A DNA stretch of 64,000 nucleotides from assembly GCA_963715825.1 (NCBI GenBank), contig CAVQSI010000020.1, positions 1 through 64,000 on the forward strand, written 5' to 3'. Each line of letters begins with the position of its first letter. The stretch's first letter is position 1. The notes below the pieces were generated by a model. The model was not told the DNA's origin, ran no database searches, and saw only the letters and a list, made by a program, of their open reading frames with translations. The position numbers were made by a program, and so were the translations under genes. This DNA is from Sva-07 sp963715825. GTDB lineage: Bacteria; Actinomycetota; Acidimicrobiia; Acidimicrobiales; Ilumatobacteraceae. Shown piece by piece: positions 7,893 to 17,324 of the stretch.

Positions 7893-7898
7893 TATCGT
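7893..7898 (+). promoter_or_regulatory. -10 box TATCGT of the LysR gene (leaderless)
   Basis: TATCGT ends 8 nt before the ATG at 7907, and no Shine-Dalgarno sequence is present. Confidence 0.45.
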
Positions 7899-7906
7899 CC
7901 GCAGAG

Positions 7907-8839
7907 ATGGACATCCGGCAGCTCTCCACGCTCGTGGCGATCGCCGACCACGGCACCTTCTCGGCGGCAGCCCGGGCGCTGTACACCGTGCAGTCGAACG
8001 TGTCGAGCCACATCGCCCGTCTCGAGAAGGAACTCGGCGTGACGCTCGTCGACCGGGCGCAGGGCGGCTTGACCGAGGACGGCGCACGCGTGGTCGAGCG
8101 GGCACGCCGAGTCCTCAACGAACTCGACGACATCGCCGCCGACATGTCGAGCCGCCACGCCGAGGTCACCGGCCAGACCCGCATCGGCGTCATCGGCACC
8201 ACCGGGCGGTGGCTGATGCCGACCTTCCTCGGCGAACTGAGCGAACGGCACCCGAACGTCCGAGCGATCGTGCAGGAGGGGGCGACGTCCTCGCTCGTCC
8301 CCAACGTCCTCACGGGCCAACTCAACGCAGCAATCGTGCATCTGCCCGTCGACGAGCCCGAACTCGTCATCGAGCCCTTGTTCGCAGAAGACCTGCTGCT
8401 GCTGGCCGCCGACGGCCACCCGCTCGCCGACCGTGACGTCATCCCGCTCGCCGATCTCGACGAGATGCCACTGCTGCTTCCGCCACCGGGCGCCGCCCTG
8501 CGCCGCGTCCTCGAGCGCGCCGCGGCGAGCGCCGACATCACACTGCGCGCTCAGGCCGAGGTCGACGGTGTCCGCCTGCTGGCGTCGCTCGCCTTCGCCG
8601 GCTTCGGGGCGGCGATCGTGCCGGCGACCGCCGTGCCCGACTGGTTGGAAGGGACGTTCCATCGCATCACGGTGCCGGAGCTCCCCCGCCGTGTCGTTGC
8701 GTTCGCCCGGAGGCGCCGGCCGGCCGCGAGCGCCCCAACCATGGCGGTGCTCGAGGTCCTCCGATCGGTCACCAGCGTCCACGGCGCCGAGCAGCACGGC
8801 ATCCACCCCGACGCTGCCGCAATCCCCCTCAGTCGTTGA
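7907..8839 (+). CDS. LysR-family transcriptional regulator
   Basis: A 310-residue regulator. The N-terminal winged helix-turn-helix spans about residues 3-62 (IRQLSTLVAIADHGTFSAAARAL, VQSNVSSHIARLEKELGVTLVDR), followed by a periplasmic-binding-like effector domain (about 88-295; VIGTTGRWLMPTFL). LysR proteins bind DNA as tetramers and respond to a small metabolite, which cannot be named here. It is followed 43 nt later by an acyl-CoA carboxyltransferase gene with its own -10 box, a possible target. Confidence 0.9.
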   Translation: MDIRQLSTLVAIADHGTFSAAARALYTVQSNVSSHIARLEKELGVTLVDRAQGGLTEDGARVVERARRVLNELDDIAADMSSRHAEVTGQTRIGVIGTTGRWLMPTFLGELSERHPNVRAIVQEGATSSLVPNVLTGQLNAAIVHLPVDEPELVIEPLFAEDLLLLAADGHPLADRDVIPLADLDEMPLLLPPPGAALRRVLERAAASADITLRAQAEVDGVRLLASLAFAGFGAAIVPATAVPDWLEGTFHRITVPELPRRVVAFARRRRPAASAPTMAVLEVLRSVTSVHGAEQHGIHPDAAAIPLSR

Positions 8840-8868
8840 GCCCGCCGGTGCAGGCGCACCGATCGCGT

Positions 8869-8874
8869 TACTGT
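8869..8874 (+). promoter_or_regulatory. -10 box TACTGT of the carboxyltransferase gene
   Basis: TACTGT ends 8 nt before the ATG at 8883, the leaderless spacing seen elsewhere in this window. Confidence 0.4.
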
Positions 8875-8882
8875 CCGCAACG

Positions 8883-10241
8883 ATGTCCCGCTCCGCTCCG
8901 GTCAATCTCGCGCTCACTCGGCTCACCCCGAGCGACGTCCGCGTCACGATCCGTGACCTCGACGACCGCCAGGTCGTGTGGGCCGAGTTCGACGCCGACG
9001 ACCGACCGACCAAGCTGACGAGCACCAGCTCCGAACAGCTCGTGGCCGCCGCGTCGTCCGCACGAGCCCGGCACCTGCCGCTGGTGATGGTGCTGTCCAC
9101 CTCCGGCGCCGACATCAACGAGGGCGTCGCGTCACTGCACGCCTGGGGGCGCGTCGCCGCTGCGCTCACCGCATGCTCCGGGGTGGTGCCCACTGCCGTG
9201 ATCGTGTCCGGCCCCGCGGTGTCGGGCCCGGCACTGCTGCTCGGCATTGCCGACCTGACGGTGATGACCGAGACCAGCTACGCGTTCGTGAACGGTCCGA
9301 CGATGGTCGCGGAGTTCACCGGGGTGGCCATCAGCATCGACGAACTCGGCGGCGCCGCGCACCACGAGCGCTACACCGGCGTTGCGACCGCCGTGGTCGC
9401 CGACCGCTCCGCAGCGGTCGAGATGGTCGCCGACCTGTTGTCGTACCTGCCGGACCACGTCGACGACGAACCGCCACGGCACGCCACCGACGACACCGTC
9501 GAGCGGCGCTGCCCAGAAGCCGGCGAGCTGATCCCCGCGTCGTCGACCGGGAGCTACGACGTCCGCCAGGTCGCCGCTGCGATCGTCGACGACGACTCGA
9601 TGCTGGAGTTGCGACCCCGCTGGGCGGCAAACGTCGTCACGGCCTTCGCGACCATCGACGGACGTCCGGTGGGCATCGTCGCCAACCAACCAATGATCCT
9701 CGCCGGCACCCTCGACATCCCCGCATCACAGAAGGCGGCACGTTTCGTGGCGCTGTGCGACGCGTTCAACCTGCCGATCATCACCCTCGTCGACACCCCC
9801 GGCTTCTACCCCGGCAAGGATCTCGAGTGGCGCGGCATGATCCGCCACGGCGCCCAGCTCGTCTATGCCTACGCACGGGCGACCGTGCCGAGGATCTGTG
9901 TGATCCTGCGCAAGAGCTATGGCGGGGCCTACATCGTGATGGACTCCAAGACGATGGGCAACGACCTGTGCCTGGCGTGGCCGTGGGCCGAACTCGCCGT
10001 GATGGGCGCAGGCCAGGCAGCTGCCATCCTGCAGCGCCGGGCGACACCTCAGGAGCGTGCCGAGTTCGAAGCGGACTACGCCGAACGTCTGCTCAACCCC
10101 TATGTGGCTGCCGACCGTGGGCTGGTCGACGCCGTGATCGATCCCGCCGACACCCGCATCGAGATCGCCGCAGCGCTCGAGGTGCTCCAGGACAAGCGCG
10201 AGGCGCTCGGCGGACGCAAGCACGGCAACAGCCCGCTCTGA
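8883..10241 (+). CDS. Acyl-CoA carboxylase carboxyltransferase (beta) subunit, AccD/PccB type
   Basis: The 452-residue protein has two crotonase-like halves. The C-terminal half is the most recognisable: VDTPGFYPGKDLEWRGMIRHGAQ, RKSYGGAYIVMDSK and a GAGQAAAIL turn, as in the beta subunits of acetyl/propionyl-CoA carboxylases. It would transfer CO2 from carboxybiotin on a partner protein to an acyl-CoA. It is shorter than typical PccB (about 510-540) and no biotin carboxylase or biotin carrier gene is near, so the partner lies elsewhere. ATG 8883 is supported by the -10 box. Confidence 0.87.
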   Translation: MSRSAPVNLALTRLTPSDVRVTIRDLDDRQVVWAEFDADDRPTKLTSTSSEQLVAAASSARARHLPLVMVLSTSGADINEGVASLHAWGRVAAALTACSGVVPTAVIVSGPAVSGPALLLGIADLTVMTETSYAFVNGPTMVAEFTGVAISIDELGGAAHHERYTGVATAVVADRSAAVEMVADLLSYLPDHVDDEPPRHATDDTVERRCPEAGELIPASSTGSYDVRQVAAAIVDDDSMLELRPRWAANVVTAFATIDGRPVGIVANQPMILAGTLDIPASQKAARFVALCDAFNLPIITLVDTPGFYPGKDLEWRGMIRHGAQLVYAYARATVPRICVILRKSYGGAYIVMDSKTMGNDLCLAWPWAELAVMGAGQAAAILQRRATPQERAEFEADYAERLLNPYVAADRGLVDAVIDPADTRIEIAAALEVLQDKREALGGRKHGNSPL

Positions 10242-10259
10242 CCCAGCCCGCTCTGACCC
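10230..10259 (+). repeat. 15-bp tandem duplication at the carboxyltransferase stop codon
   Basis: AGCCCGCTCTGACCC occurs twice in a row (10230-10244 and 10245-10259). The first copy contains the stop codon TGA. Confidence 0.6.
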
Positions 10260-10405
10260 AGCCGGGGCGGGCCGGGCCGGCGCCGGATCGGGGCCGTTGC
10301 GGGGCCGTTGCGGGACGAGCCACCGTTCGGCACTAACGTGACGGCGCGGCCGGGGAGGAACCCCCAGCCGTATGTCCCCCAGTTCGCGCCACGAGAGGAA
10401 GCCAC

Positions 10406-11671
<1,266 letters not shown>

Positions 11672-11683
11672 GTTCGAACCGAA

Positions 11684-11721
11684 GGACCGGCCTGGCGTGT
11701 GCACCGACGCCCGACCGGTCC
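11684..11721 (+). terminator. Hairpin downstream of gltA
   Basis: Nested stem GGACCGG (11684-11690) with CCGGTCC (11715-11721), inner stem GGCGT/ACGCC. It starts 13 nt after the gltA stop and lacks a T tract. It lies just ahead of the next gene's -10 box. Confidence 0.6.
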
Positions 11722-11729
11722 GGAGCGCG

Positions 11730-11735
11730 TAACAT
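11730..11735 (+). promoter_or_regulatory. -10 box TAACAT of the DUF3592-like gene
   Basis: TAACAT ends 6 nt before the GTG at 11742 with no ribosome-binding site between, consistent with leaderless transcription. Confidence 0.4.
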
Positions 11736-11741
11736 CGAGAA

Positions 11742-12179
11742 GTGTCATCGGTCGGGCAGTTCGCGAGTGCGCTCTGGTTCATCGTCGGCGCGCTGCTCCT
11801 GCTGGCCGCATTCAGGAGCCGGGCGGCGTCGAAACGCTTCGAGACGGTTGCCCACCCAGCTGTCGCGACGGTGATCGGGATCGAAAGCGACACGTCGACG
11901 TATGTCGACGAGGACGGCGTGACGCGCCACGTCACGTCGTCGGTGGCACGGGTGAGGTTTCGCACGGCCGATGGACGCGAGATCATCACGACGGGGGCCA
12001 TCGGCAGGGCTCCGACCCCGCCCTCTGCAGGCACACCCATCGACATTCGCTACGACCCCCACAACCCGTCCGACATCAGACTTGGCCCGGCGGGTTCAGG
12101 GGGAAGCGCGTTCTTCCTCCTTGTTGCAGTTGCGCTGGTGATGTTTCTCGCCGGCATCGTGTTCGCGGTCTCGTTCTGA
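11742..12179 (+). CDS. DUF3592-like membrane protein
   Basis: A 145-residue protein with one transmembrane helix at each end (about 7-23 and 121-143) and an extracytoplasmic beta-rich core (residues about 35-115; ATVIGIES, VRFRTADGREI, IDIRYDPHNPSDIRLG). This arrangement matches DUF3592 proteins, whose function is unknown. The GTG at 11742 is chosen for its promoter spacing. Confidence 0.75.
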   Translation: MSSVGQFASALWFIVGALLLLAAFRSRAASKRFETVAHPAVATVIGIESDTSTYVDEDGVTRHVTSSVARVRFRTADGREIITTGAIGRAPTPPSAGTPIDIRYDPHNPSDIRLGPAGSGGSAFFLLVAVALVMFLAGIVFAVSF

Positions 12180-12371
12180 TCGAGATTCGGATCGCCACGC
12201 CGAACGGTCGGCTGGCCAGGCACATTCGGTCAGTGGTTCGGCGACCGCCTGTTCGGGATGAGTTCGGCGAGATCACCCATGCCGGAGTTCTCGGGCACGT
12301 GTGGCGCGGCGGCCCGCGTCAAGCTCGCCGATTGCCGAGTCCCGCCAGAGCAACCGTCGCTCCTCGCTGGT
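12180..12371. other. Intergenic stretch without a recognised gene
   Basis: No credible coding frame, RNA or repeat was seen between the DUF3592-like gene and the convergent membrane-anchored protein. Confidence 0.5.
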
Positions 12372-13310
12372 TCAGTCGAGCCCCGCCTCTGGGAACGTGG
12401 ATGTCCAATCGCCAGCCGATACCGGCTCGAGGCGTCGGGCAGCGTCGAGGACGTCGTCTCGCGGGGCGCTACTGCGAACACTGATCGTGCGACCCGATTC
12501 CGGCGCCCAGGTGACGATCGTTTCGGTGAACTCGTCGCCTTCGTCGGCGACGACCCATCCCGCAGTGCCATTGACGTCGACCGACTCGACGCGCTCGGCG
12601 AAGGTGGCGACATCGAACAGCGGCGACCCCGTCGCCGTCTCGACCGTGAACATCGATCCGTCCGGTGACGTCATCTCGAACGAGGTCATCGGGACCAGGG
12701 GTGTTTCGAGCGGGGCGAAGTAGGCGACCTGCACCAGGTCGAACGTGTCACCTCCGAGTACGTCGTAGGCGTGCAGGAGATCAGAGGGTGAACTGGCAAC
12801 GGTCCATCCGCCACCGACGCCTTCCCGGTCACCCTCGTAGGTGTAGTCCTCGAGGGCGAACGTCATCGAGTCGTCGACACGCCGGTAGGCGTCACCCCAC
12901 GGCGTCTCTGTCGGCTCCCAGTCCGCTCCTGGCAGCGGTGACGCGCTGTAGCGAGCGATCGAGCGGAGACCATCGAAACCGTTGCGGTCGGCGACCCCGT
13001 AGAGCGTGCCTCCAGCGATGAAGCGTTCGTCGGTCGCCGCCGCGTCGGAGTCAGCGACCGGTTCGATGATGGCACCGTTGCTCACGCTCCAGTCGCCGAC
13101 GGCGACCGGCAAGACGAACAGCGCCTCGTCGGTGCCGGATTCGTCTCGGCTGACCCACGCAACGACTGCCACTACCGCAAGGACCACGACGGCCAGCCCA
13201 CCCGCCGCGAGAGCGGCGCGCCCGACAGGCCTCGGACCTCGATGTCCCTCTGGCATCACCTGGGCCGTCGACGGGACCAACTCGTACGTCACTGCATGAG
13301 CCTCGGTCAT
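12372..13310 (-). CDS. Membrane-anchored hypothetical protein
   Basis: 312 residues from the ATG at 13310; a TTG at 13328 would add six. A cytoplasmic Arg/His-rich tail (EGHRGPRPVGR) is followed by one transmembrane helix (about 32-56) and a long extracytoplasmic domain that is acidic and aromatic-rich (LFVLPVAVGDWSV, GWTVASSPSDLLHAYDVLGGD, GWVVADEGDEFTETIVTW). The pattern resembles anchored substrate-free sensor domains linked to extracytoplasmic regulators, but no family is recognised and no sigma factor gene is adjacent. Confidence 0.72.
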   Translation of the reverse strand: MTEAHAVTYELVPSTAQVMPEGHRGPRPVGRAALAAGGLAVVVLAVVAVVAWVSRDESGTDEALFVLPVAVGDWSVSNGAIIEPVADSDAAATDERFIAGGTLYGVADRNGFDGLRSIARYSASPLPGADWEPTETPWGDAYRRVDDSMTFALEDYTYEGDREGVGGGWTVASSPSDLLHAYDVLGGDTFDLVQVAYFAPLETPLVPMTSFEMTSPDGSMFTVETATGSPLFDVATFAERVESVDVNGTAGWVVADEGDEFTETIVTWAPESGRTISVRSSAPRDDVLDAARRLEPVSAGDWTSTFPEAGLD

Positions 13311-13542
13311 GGTCCCTCGGGTTGTCAATCAGCCTTCGAGTTGCGCCGGCGGCTGACCTCAGCAGACGCTGCCACTCGGGGTGGCTCGGACCCTTCATCT
13401 AACGCCGGGCAACCATCGTTCCGCGCGACAGCGCATCGCCACGCCGACCCTCGCACGACCACGATGTACGACCGACGCCGCCAGAACTTCGATCGCCACG
13501 CCTCCTACGTCGTCGTCGCATTCGTCGCGAGCGGCTGAGCAT

Positions 13543-13938
13543 TCACATCGGTTCGACCCGCTCGACGGTGGTGACCCGGCTGATGCTGCGATCGAACGAT
13601 GCGACCCGACCGACCCCCGTGCTCTCCGCGCACGCCACCAGATACGCCTCAGCGAAATCCAGACGATCCACCTCGTAGATCTCGACCGCCCGCAGCAGCA
13701 ACGAGGAGTCCACGCAGATCACCGACTCGAACGCAATCAATGCGCGAATCGACTCGGCGATCACGGCGCGAGGCGCCTCATAGAACGACTCCAACACGTA
13801 GATGGTCTCAGCGACGACCAGATCAGCGAGCAACAGATCGCGCTCGTCAGCCAGGAATCGTGAGGCCCGAGCTGCCATGTCAGGCGGGTCACCCGTCAAA
13901 TGTCGAACCAGGATGTTCGTGTCGATGAACGCACTCAC
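13543..13938 (-). CDS. vapC: PIN-domain toxin (VapC family)
   Basis: A 131-residue PIN ribonuclease. Conserved acidic residues are visible: Asp in AFIDTNILVRHLTGD, Glu in VVAETIYVLESFY, Asp in RLDFAEAYLVA and the terminal FDRSI. VapC toxins cleave tRNA or rRNA and are neutralised by the partner VapB. The ATG overlaps the stop of the antitoxin gene by 4 nt, the usual type II toxin-antitoxin layout. Confidence 0.88.
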   Translation of the reverse strand: MSAFIDTNILVRHLTGDPPDMAARASRFLADERDLLLADLVVAETIYVLESFYEAPRAVIAESIRALIAFESVICVDSSLLLRAVEIYEVDRLDFAEAYLVACAESTGVGRVASFDRSISRVTTVERVEPM

Positions 13939-14183
13939 CGACGAGCAGCGGCCCGATCAGCGCGGGTGCGCCGGACCACGTCGTCCCACGCCACATTGCG
14001 TTTCGCGGCCGGAACCGGAATCGAGCCGGCAAGCTCGAGAAAGTCCTTCGTGCGCGCAAGCACCGCACGATGACCTTCCACCCGGAACACGACCTCATCG
14101 CCCTCTGCCAAGCCCAGGGCATCGCGCACAACCTTGGGCACTGTCACCTGACCCTTCGACGTCATCCTCGCCGCAGCATCCAT
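13935..14183 (-). CDS. vapB: AbrB/SpoVT-type antitoxin (VapB family)
   Basis: An 82-residue swapped-hairpin AbrB-type DNA-binding protein: MTSKGQVTVPKVVRDALGL, EGDEVVFRVEGHRAVLAR. The C-terminal tail (AWDDVVRRTRADRAAARR) would bind and block the PIN toxin. It starts at the ATG at 14183 after AGGGACG. It is upstream of vapC and likely represses the operon through the inverted repeat just ahead. Confidence 0.85.
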   Translation of the reverse strand: MDAAARMTSKGQVTVPKVVRDALGLAEGDEVVFRVEGHRAVLARTKDFLELAGSIPVPAAKRNVAWDDVVRRTRADRAAARR

Positions 14184-14190
14184 CGTCCCT

Positions 14191-14217
14191 CCTTACACAC
14201 TCTACGAAGTAAGGATA
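14191..14217 (-). promoter_or_regulatory. Operator/promoter of vapBC
   Basis: The inverted repeat CCTTAC (14191-14196) with GTAAGG (14209-14214) lies 8 nt upstream of the vapB start, and the minus-strand hexamer TATCCT (14217-14212) overlaps it. A repressor bound here would cover the promoter, as in autoregulated toxin-antitoxin operons. Confidence 0.5.
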
Positions 14218-14268
14218 CCAACTCTGGGAGAAGGGCGTGTCACCTACCGCCGGGTGGTGACCTTGGTG

Positions 14269-14730
14269 TCAATCCTGATCGGGCGCGGGCGGTCGAGCGA
14301 GGAACGCAGACTTGGCGTCCGCATCGAATCCGCAGGCCCGGTAGAAGCCAAGCGTGGACGGCCGCTCGGAACCGGTCATCAGCATCGCCTTGTAGCAGTC
14401 GACGTCCCATGCCAACTGGAGGGTGGCCGCCATGATCCGCTTGCCCACACCCCGACCACGCAGCGCCTCATCGACGACGACGTTCTCGACCACCGCGTAC
14501 GGCGCAGCGGACCGTGACAGATTCGGAACGACGTTGAGGTACGTGGTTGCGACGATCTGATGGTCGTCCTCGAGTACCAGAAGATGGAGTGCCGGATCGT
14601 CAACGATCCGTTCGAAGGTCGTTCGATCACGGCCGTCCACGATCCCCGGGTCGTCGGGGTGCAGCTGCCGATACAAGCGCATCACACCTTCGAAGTCAGC
14701 GCGCTGCGCAAGACGAATCACCGCCCTCAT
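14269..14730 (-). CDS. GNAT-family N-acetyltransferase
   Basis: 153 residues, the normal size for a single GNAT domain. The acetyl-CoA-binding motif A is RGRGVGKRIM after VENVVVDEALR; the C-terminal part TLGFYRACGFDADAK is also typical. The substrate is unknown. It lies in the accessory stretch beside vapBC and has no operon partner. Confidence 0.87.
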   Translation of the reverse strand: MRAVIRLAQRADFEGVMRLYRQLHPDDPGIVDGRDRTTFERIVDDPALHLLVLEDDHQIVATTYLNVVPNLSRSAAPYAVVENVVVDEALRGRGVGKRIMAATLQLAWDVDCYKAMLMTGSERPSTLGFYRACGFDADAKSAFLARPPAPDQD

Positions 14731-14977
14731 TCTGCCTCATGAGGTCGCAGACCTTGATCGCCGGTTATCGCGGACGTCGGACGCGATTTTCACCGAACGC
14801 CGGCACTGGGTGCGCATCGTGCGTCGCTCCCGAGTTCTCAGCGCTCTCGCCGTCCGTGTCGAGGGTCCGGTCGACCTCATCCACCTCCAGCCGACAGCGA
14901 TCGGCTGGTGCGCGGAGCGAGGCTTGACCGCCGACGGGATGGTCATGAGCGGGTCGGTGGGGCCAGCTCGAGGTTGG

Positions 14978-15472
14978 TCAGTAGGTGATGTCGAGAAGGT
15001 GATGGTGACCTTCATGAGTGAGGCGACGGGCGAGAGTGAGCACGTCGCGCTCATCTCCGTCCGTGCCGATACCGACGCGACGCCACTGGGAAGGCTCAAG
15101 CGAACGCAGTCGCGTCGCTGTCGACACAGCCAACTCGTCCAGTTGCGCGAGCGTGTCCTCGACGTCGTTGTCGTTGTAGCGGCGTGCCTCAGCGAGGTCC
15201 GAGAAACCGACAGCGCTCAGCGTCGGCCGATCCTCATGAAGGATTCGCTGGATCCGATCGAGGTAGAAGGCGACCACGTCGTTCATGTGTGAGAGGTACT
15301 CCAGCGGCGACCACACGCCAGGTTCGGGACGAGCGCGCAGCGCATCCTCGCCATCCGCTCGGCGAAGCTGGTCGAGCTGGGCGCGATACAGCGCACCAAA
15401 CTGATTGATTCGCCGGGCAAGTTCGCCCGCGTCCAGTTCCCAGTCGAACCCGCAGTCCATGCAGCCGAACAC
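14978..15472 (-). CDS. DinB-superfamily metalloprotein
   Basis: 164 residues in a four-helix DinB/YfiT fold. Metal-binding histidines are expected in WSPLEYLSHMND and THEGHHHLLDI. An N-terminal CMDC pair may bind zinc. Family members include thiol-dependent transferases and DNA-damage-induced proteins of unknown role. The GTG at 15472 or the ATG at 15460 could be the start. Confidence 0.8.
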   Translation of the reverse strand: MFGCMDCGFDWELDAGELARRINQFGALYRAQLDQLRRADGEDALRARPEPGVWSPLEYLSHMNDVVAFYLDRIQRILHEDRPTLSAVGFSDLAEARRYNDNDVEDTLAQLDELAVSTATRLRSLEPSQWRRVGIGTDGDERDVLTLARRLTHEGHHHLLDITY

Positions 15473-15519
15473 TCGAAGATCGTGTCAGAAGCCAGCGGCC
15501 GCGTGTCGAACACGGCGCG

Positions 15520-15707
15520 TCAGCGGACGCGCCGTGCGTCGAAGCTGGCCGCCGCGTGCCCCCGAACGCCCAATACACGTGTGATCCTGCCGTCGGGCGC
15601 CACCCATGCGAAGCACTCCGATACCCGACCGCGGCGATTGGTCGCGACAACGGTCCGGCTGGGGATCTTCAGGCGGACACGTCGCGGCGGCTGGCCATCT
15701 CGTCCAT
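15520..15707 (-). pseudogene. Small gene with an apparent 2-nt insertion
   Basis: An ATG at 15707 overlaps the upstream TGA (TGATG) and opens MDEMASRRDV, then stops at 15669 after three more codons. Removing one GT from the GACGTGTCC context opens a frame that reads RLKIPSRTVVATNRRGR, VSECFAWVAPDGRITRVLG and on to a stop at 15520, about 61 residues in all. The protein-like quality of that second part suggests a real small gene broken by a dinucleotide duplication. No family recognised. Confidence 0.4.
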
Positions 15708-16147
15708 CAGACGAACCGCTCGCTCTCCAGCAGCTGAGACCGCAGATACAGCGCCATCACGTCCCGCGGCACACGGTCGATGACGCCGCGTCGATGCTTG
15801 TCACCATACGACAGCGTGGCGATGCCGCTCGGGTCGCCGGCATCGTCGGGGTCCTCACGACAGATCACCAGCTCCCCGTTCGATGCTTGATACCACCACA
15901 ACCAGACGTCGACCATGTCGCCCGCTTCGTCGATGACAATGACCCTGCATCCTTTGCGTTCGCTGTGCACCACCTCCAGAACCCGCAGCGCTCTCACCCC
16001 GAGCTCGCGTGCTCGATGCAACGTCCCATCCACATGGGCACGGGCCTTCTCGAGGCGACGGGTCTGCAAGCGACGGAAGATGACGCAAGTCTCCCACCCA
16101 CTCGAGACCAACGGCTCGCCGTGCTGCTTGCGAGCGTCATCAATCAT
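15707..16147 (-). CDS. Hypothetical protein
   Basis: 146 residues from the ATG at 16147 (MIDDARKQHGEPLVSSGW). Features seen: basic N-terminal half (RRLQTRRLEKARAH), a short hydrophobic strand (CRVIVIDEAGDMVDVWLWWYQ), and SYGDKHRRGVIDRV near the end. No family recognised. It probably forms a two-gene unit with the small broken gene downstream (TGATG overlap). The frame stays open upstream, but that part looks non-coding. Confidence 0.6.
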   Translation of the reverse strand: MIDDARKQHGEPLVSSGWETCVIFRRLQTRRLEKARAHVDGTLHRARELGVRALRVLEVVHSERKGCRVIVIDEAGDMVDVWLWWYQASNGELVICREDPDDAGDPSGIATLSYGDKHRRGVIDRVPRDVMALYLRSQLLESERFV

Positions 16148-16352
16148 CTCTCGGAGCGGAGCGCGCCATGATCGGCGTGCTCCGGCGCGCAGCGCCCGAT
16201 GACGGCTTCGTGGGCGAAGAGGTTGGCCGCCACCGTGGTCGACGTGGCCGGCGTTGGCGCGACCGGGAAGCGTCCGCTGGCGAGCGCGATTGCCGATGGC
16301 ACGGCGGTGTGGTGTCCTGTGTTCGGTGAGCGAGGTCAGGGTTCCTGGTGAC

Positions 16353-16786
16353 GTGATCGTGCATCTTCGCCGCGGCGCGAGATCACCTCGACCGCAACTT
16401 CGCCTCCGAGGTCGGTCTCGACGACGCAGCGAAGATCGCACGCCTCTCGAAGTTCCACTTCCTGCGGCTGTTCACCGCCGCGTACGGCGTCACGCCGGGG
16501 GTCTACCTCACGAACCGTCGGGTCGAGCGGGCCCAGGACCTGTTACGAACGACCAACCTGACCGTGACCGAGGTGTGCATGGCGGTGGGCTACTCCAGTC
16601 TCGGGTCCTTCTCCACACGGTTCCGCGAGATCACCGGCGAGACCCCCGGCGCGTTCCAGCGTCGGTGGGCAACGAACGGCGCTCCGCGCGATCCCGGGAT
16701 GCTTCGTCTTCATGTGGGGGCTCGCCGAGCGACGCAGCGTCGATGCCGCAATCGAGGAGAAGACACCACCGGGCGTGTCGTCGTAG
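16353..16786 (+). pseudogene. AraC-family regulator broken by two single-base insertions
   Basis: Three short frames join into one AraC-type DNA-binding protein of about 143 residues. GTG 16353 gives VIVHLRR, then after an extra G at 16374/16375 the frame reads ARDHLDRNFASEVGL through TEVCMAVGYSSLGSF and AFQRRWATNGAPR. After an extra G at 16690 it continues IPGCFVFMWGLAERRS to a TAG at 16784. The joined protein has both helix-turn-helix units and no internal stop. It lies 9 nt before a VOC gene, a common AraC-VOC pairing in actinobacteria. The breaks are either genuine decay or consensus errors. Confidence 0.8.
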
Positions 16787-16789
16787 GTT
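16784..16789 (+). promoter_or_regulatory. -10 box TAGGTT of the VOC gene
   Basis: TAGGTT overlaps the stop codon of the AraC remnant and ends 6 nt before the ATG at 16796. Confidence 0.35.
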
Positions 16790-16795
16790 CGCCCC

Positions 16796-17269
16796 ATGAT
16801 CAGCAACATCAGTCTCACCACCGTCTGGGTCAGGGACATCGACGAGTCCAAGGCGTTCTACGTCGACAAGCTGGGCTTCGAGCCCCGTGACGATGTGCGC
16901 CTCGGCGACGACTTCCGGTGGTGCACGATCGGCCACCCGTCCCAACCCGAGCTCGATGTGCATCTCTCCACGCCGGGGCCGCCGCTCTCGCCCGACTACG
17001 TGACGGCGTTGCAGCGGGCGCTCGACGACGGCGGCACGTTCGCTCTCGGGTTGCGAGTCGAGAACTGCCGCACGACCGTTGCCGAACTCGAAGCGAACGG
17101 CGTCGAGATCATCAACCAACCCGAGGACCGCCCGTACGGCGTCGAGGCACTCATCCGGGACAACACCGGCAACTGGCTGGTGCTGGTCGAACCACGCGAG
17201 TTCAGCCAGGAGGAGATGGAGGCCTTCGCCGGCGACGACCCGTCATCGCTCAACCCGCTCGCCGACTGA
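16796..17269 (+). CDS. VOC-family (glyoxalase/dioxygenase fold) protein
   Basis: 157 residues with paired beta-alpha-beta-beta-beta modules: MISNISLTTVWVRDIDESKAFYVDKLGF at the start and DNTGNWLVLVEP near the end. VOC proteins bind a divalent metal and act in glyoxalase, dioxygenase or resistance roles; the substrate is not evident. It follows the AraC remnant, which was probably its regulator. Confidence 0.85.
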   Translation: MISNISLTTVWVRDIDESKAFYVDKLGFEPRDDVRLGDDFRWCTIGHPSQPELDVHLSTPGPPLSPDYVTALQRALDDGGTFALGLRVENCRTTVAELEANGVEIINQPEDRPYGVEALIRDNTGNWLVLVEPREFSQEEMEAFAGDDPSSLNPLAD

Positions 17270-17324
17270 ACTGATCGCAGCCGCCGACCGCACGAATCGC
17301 TCCGGCTCGGCGTGTCCGCATCGG

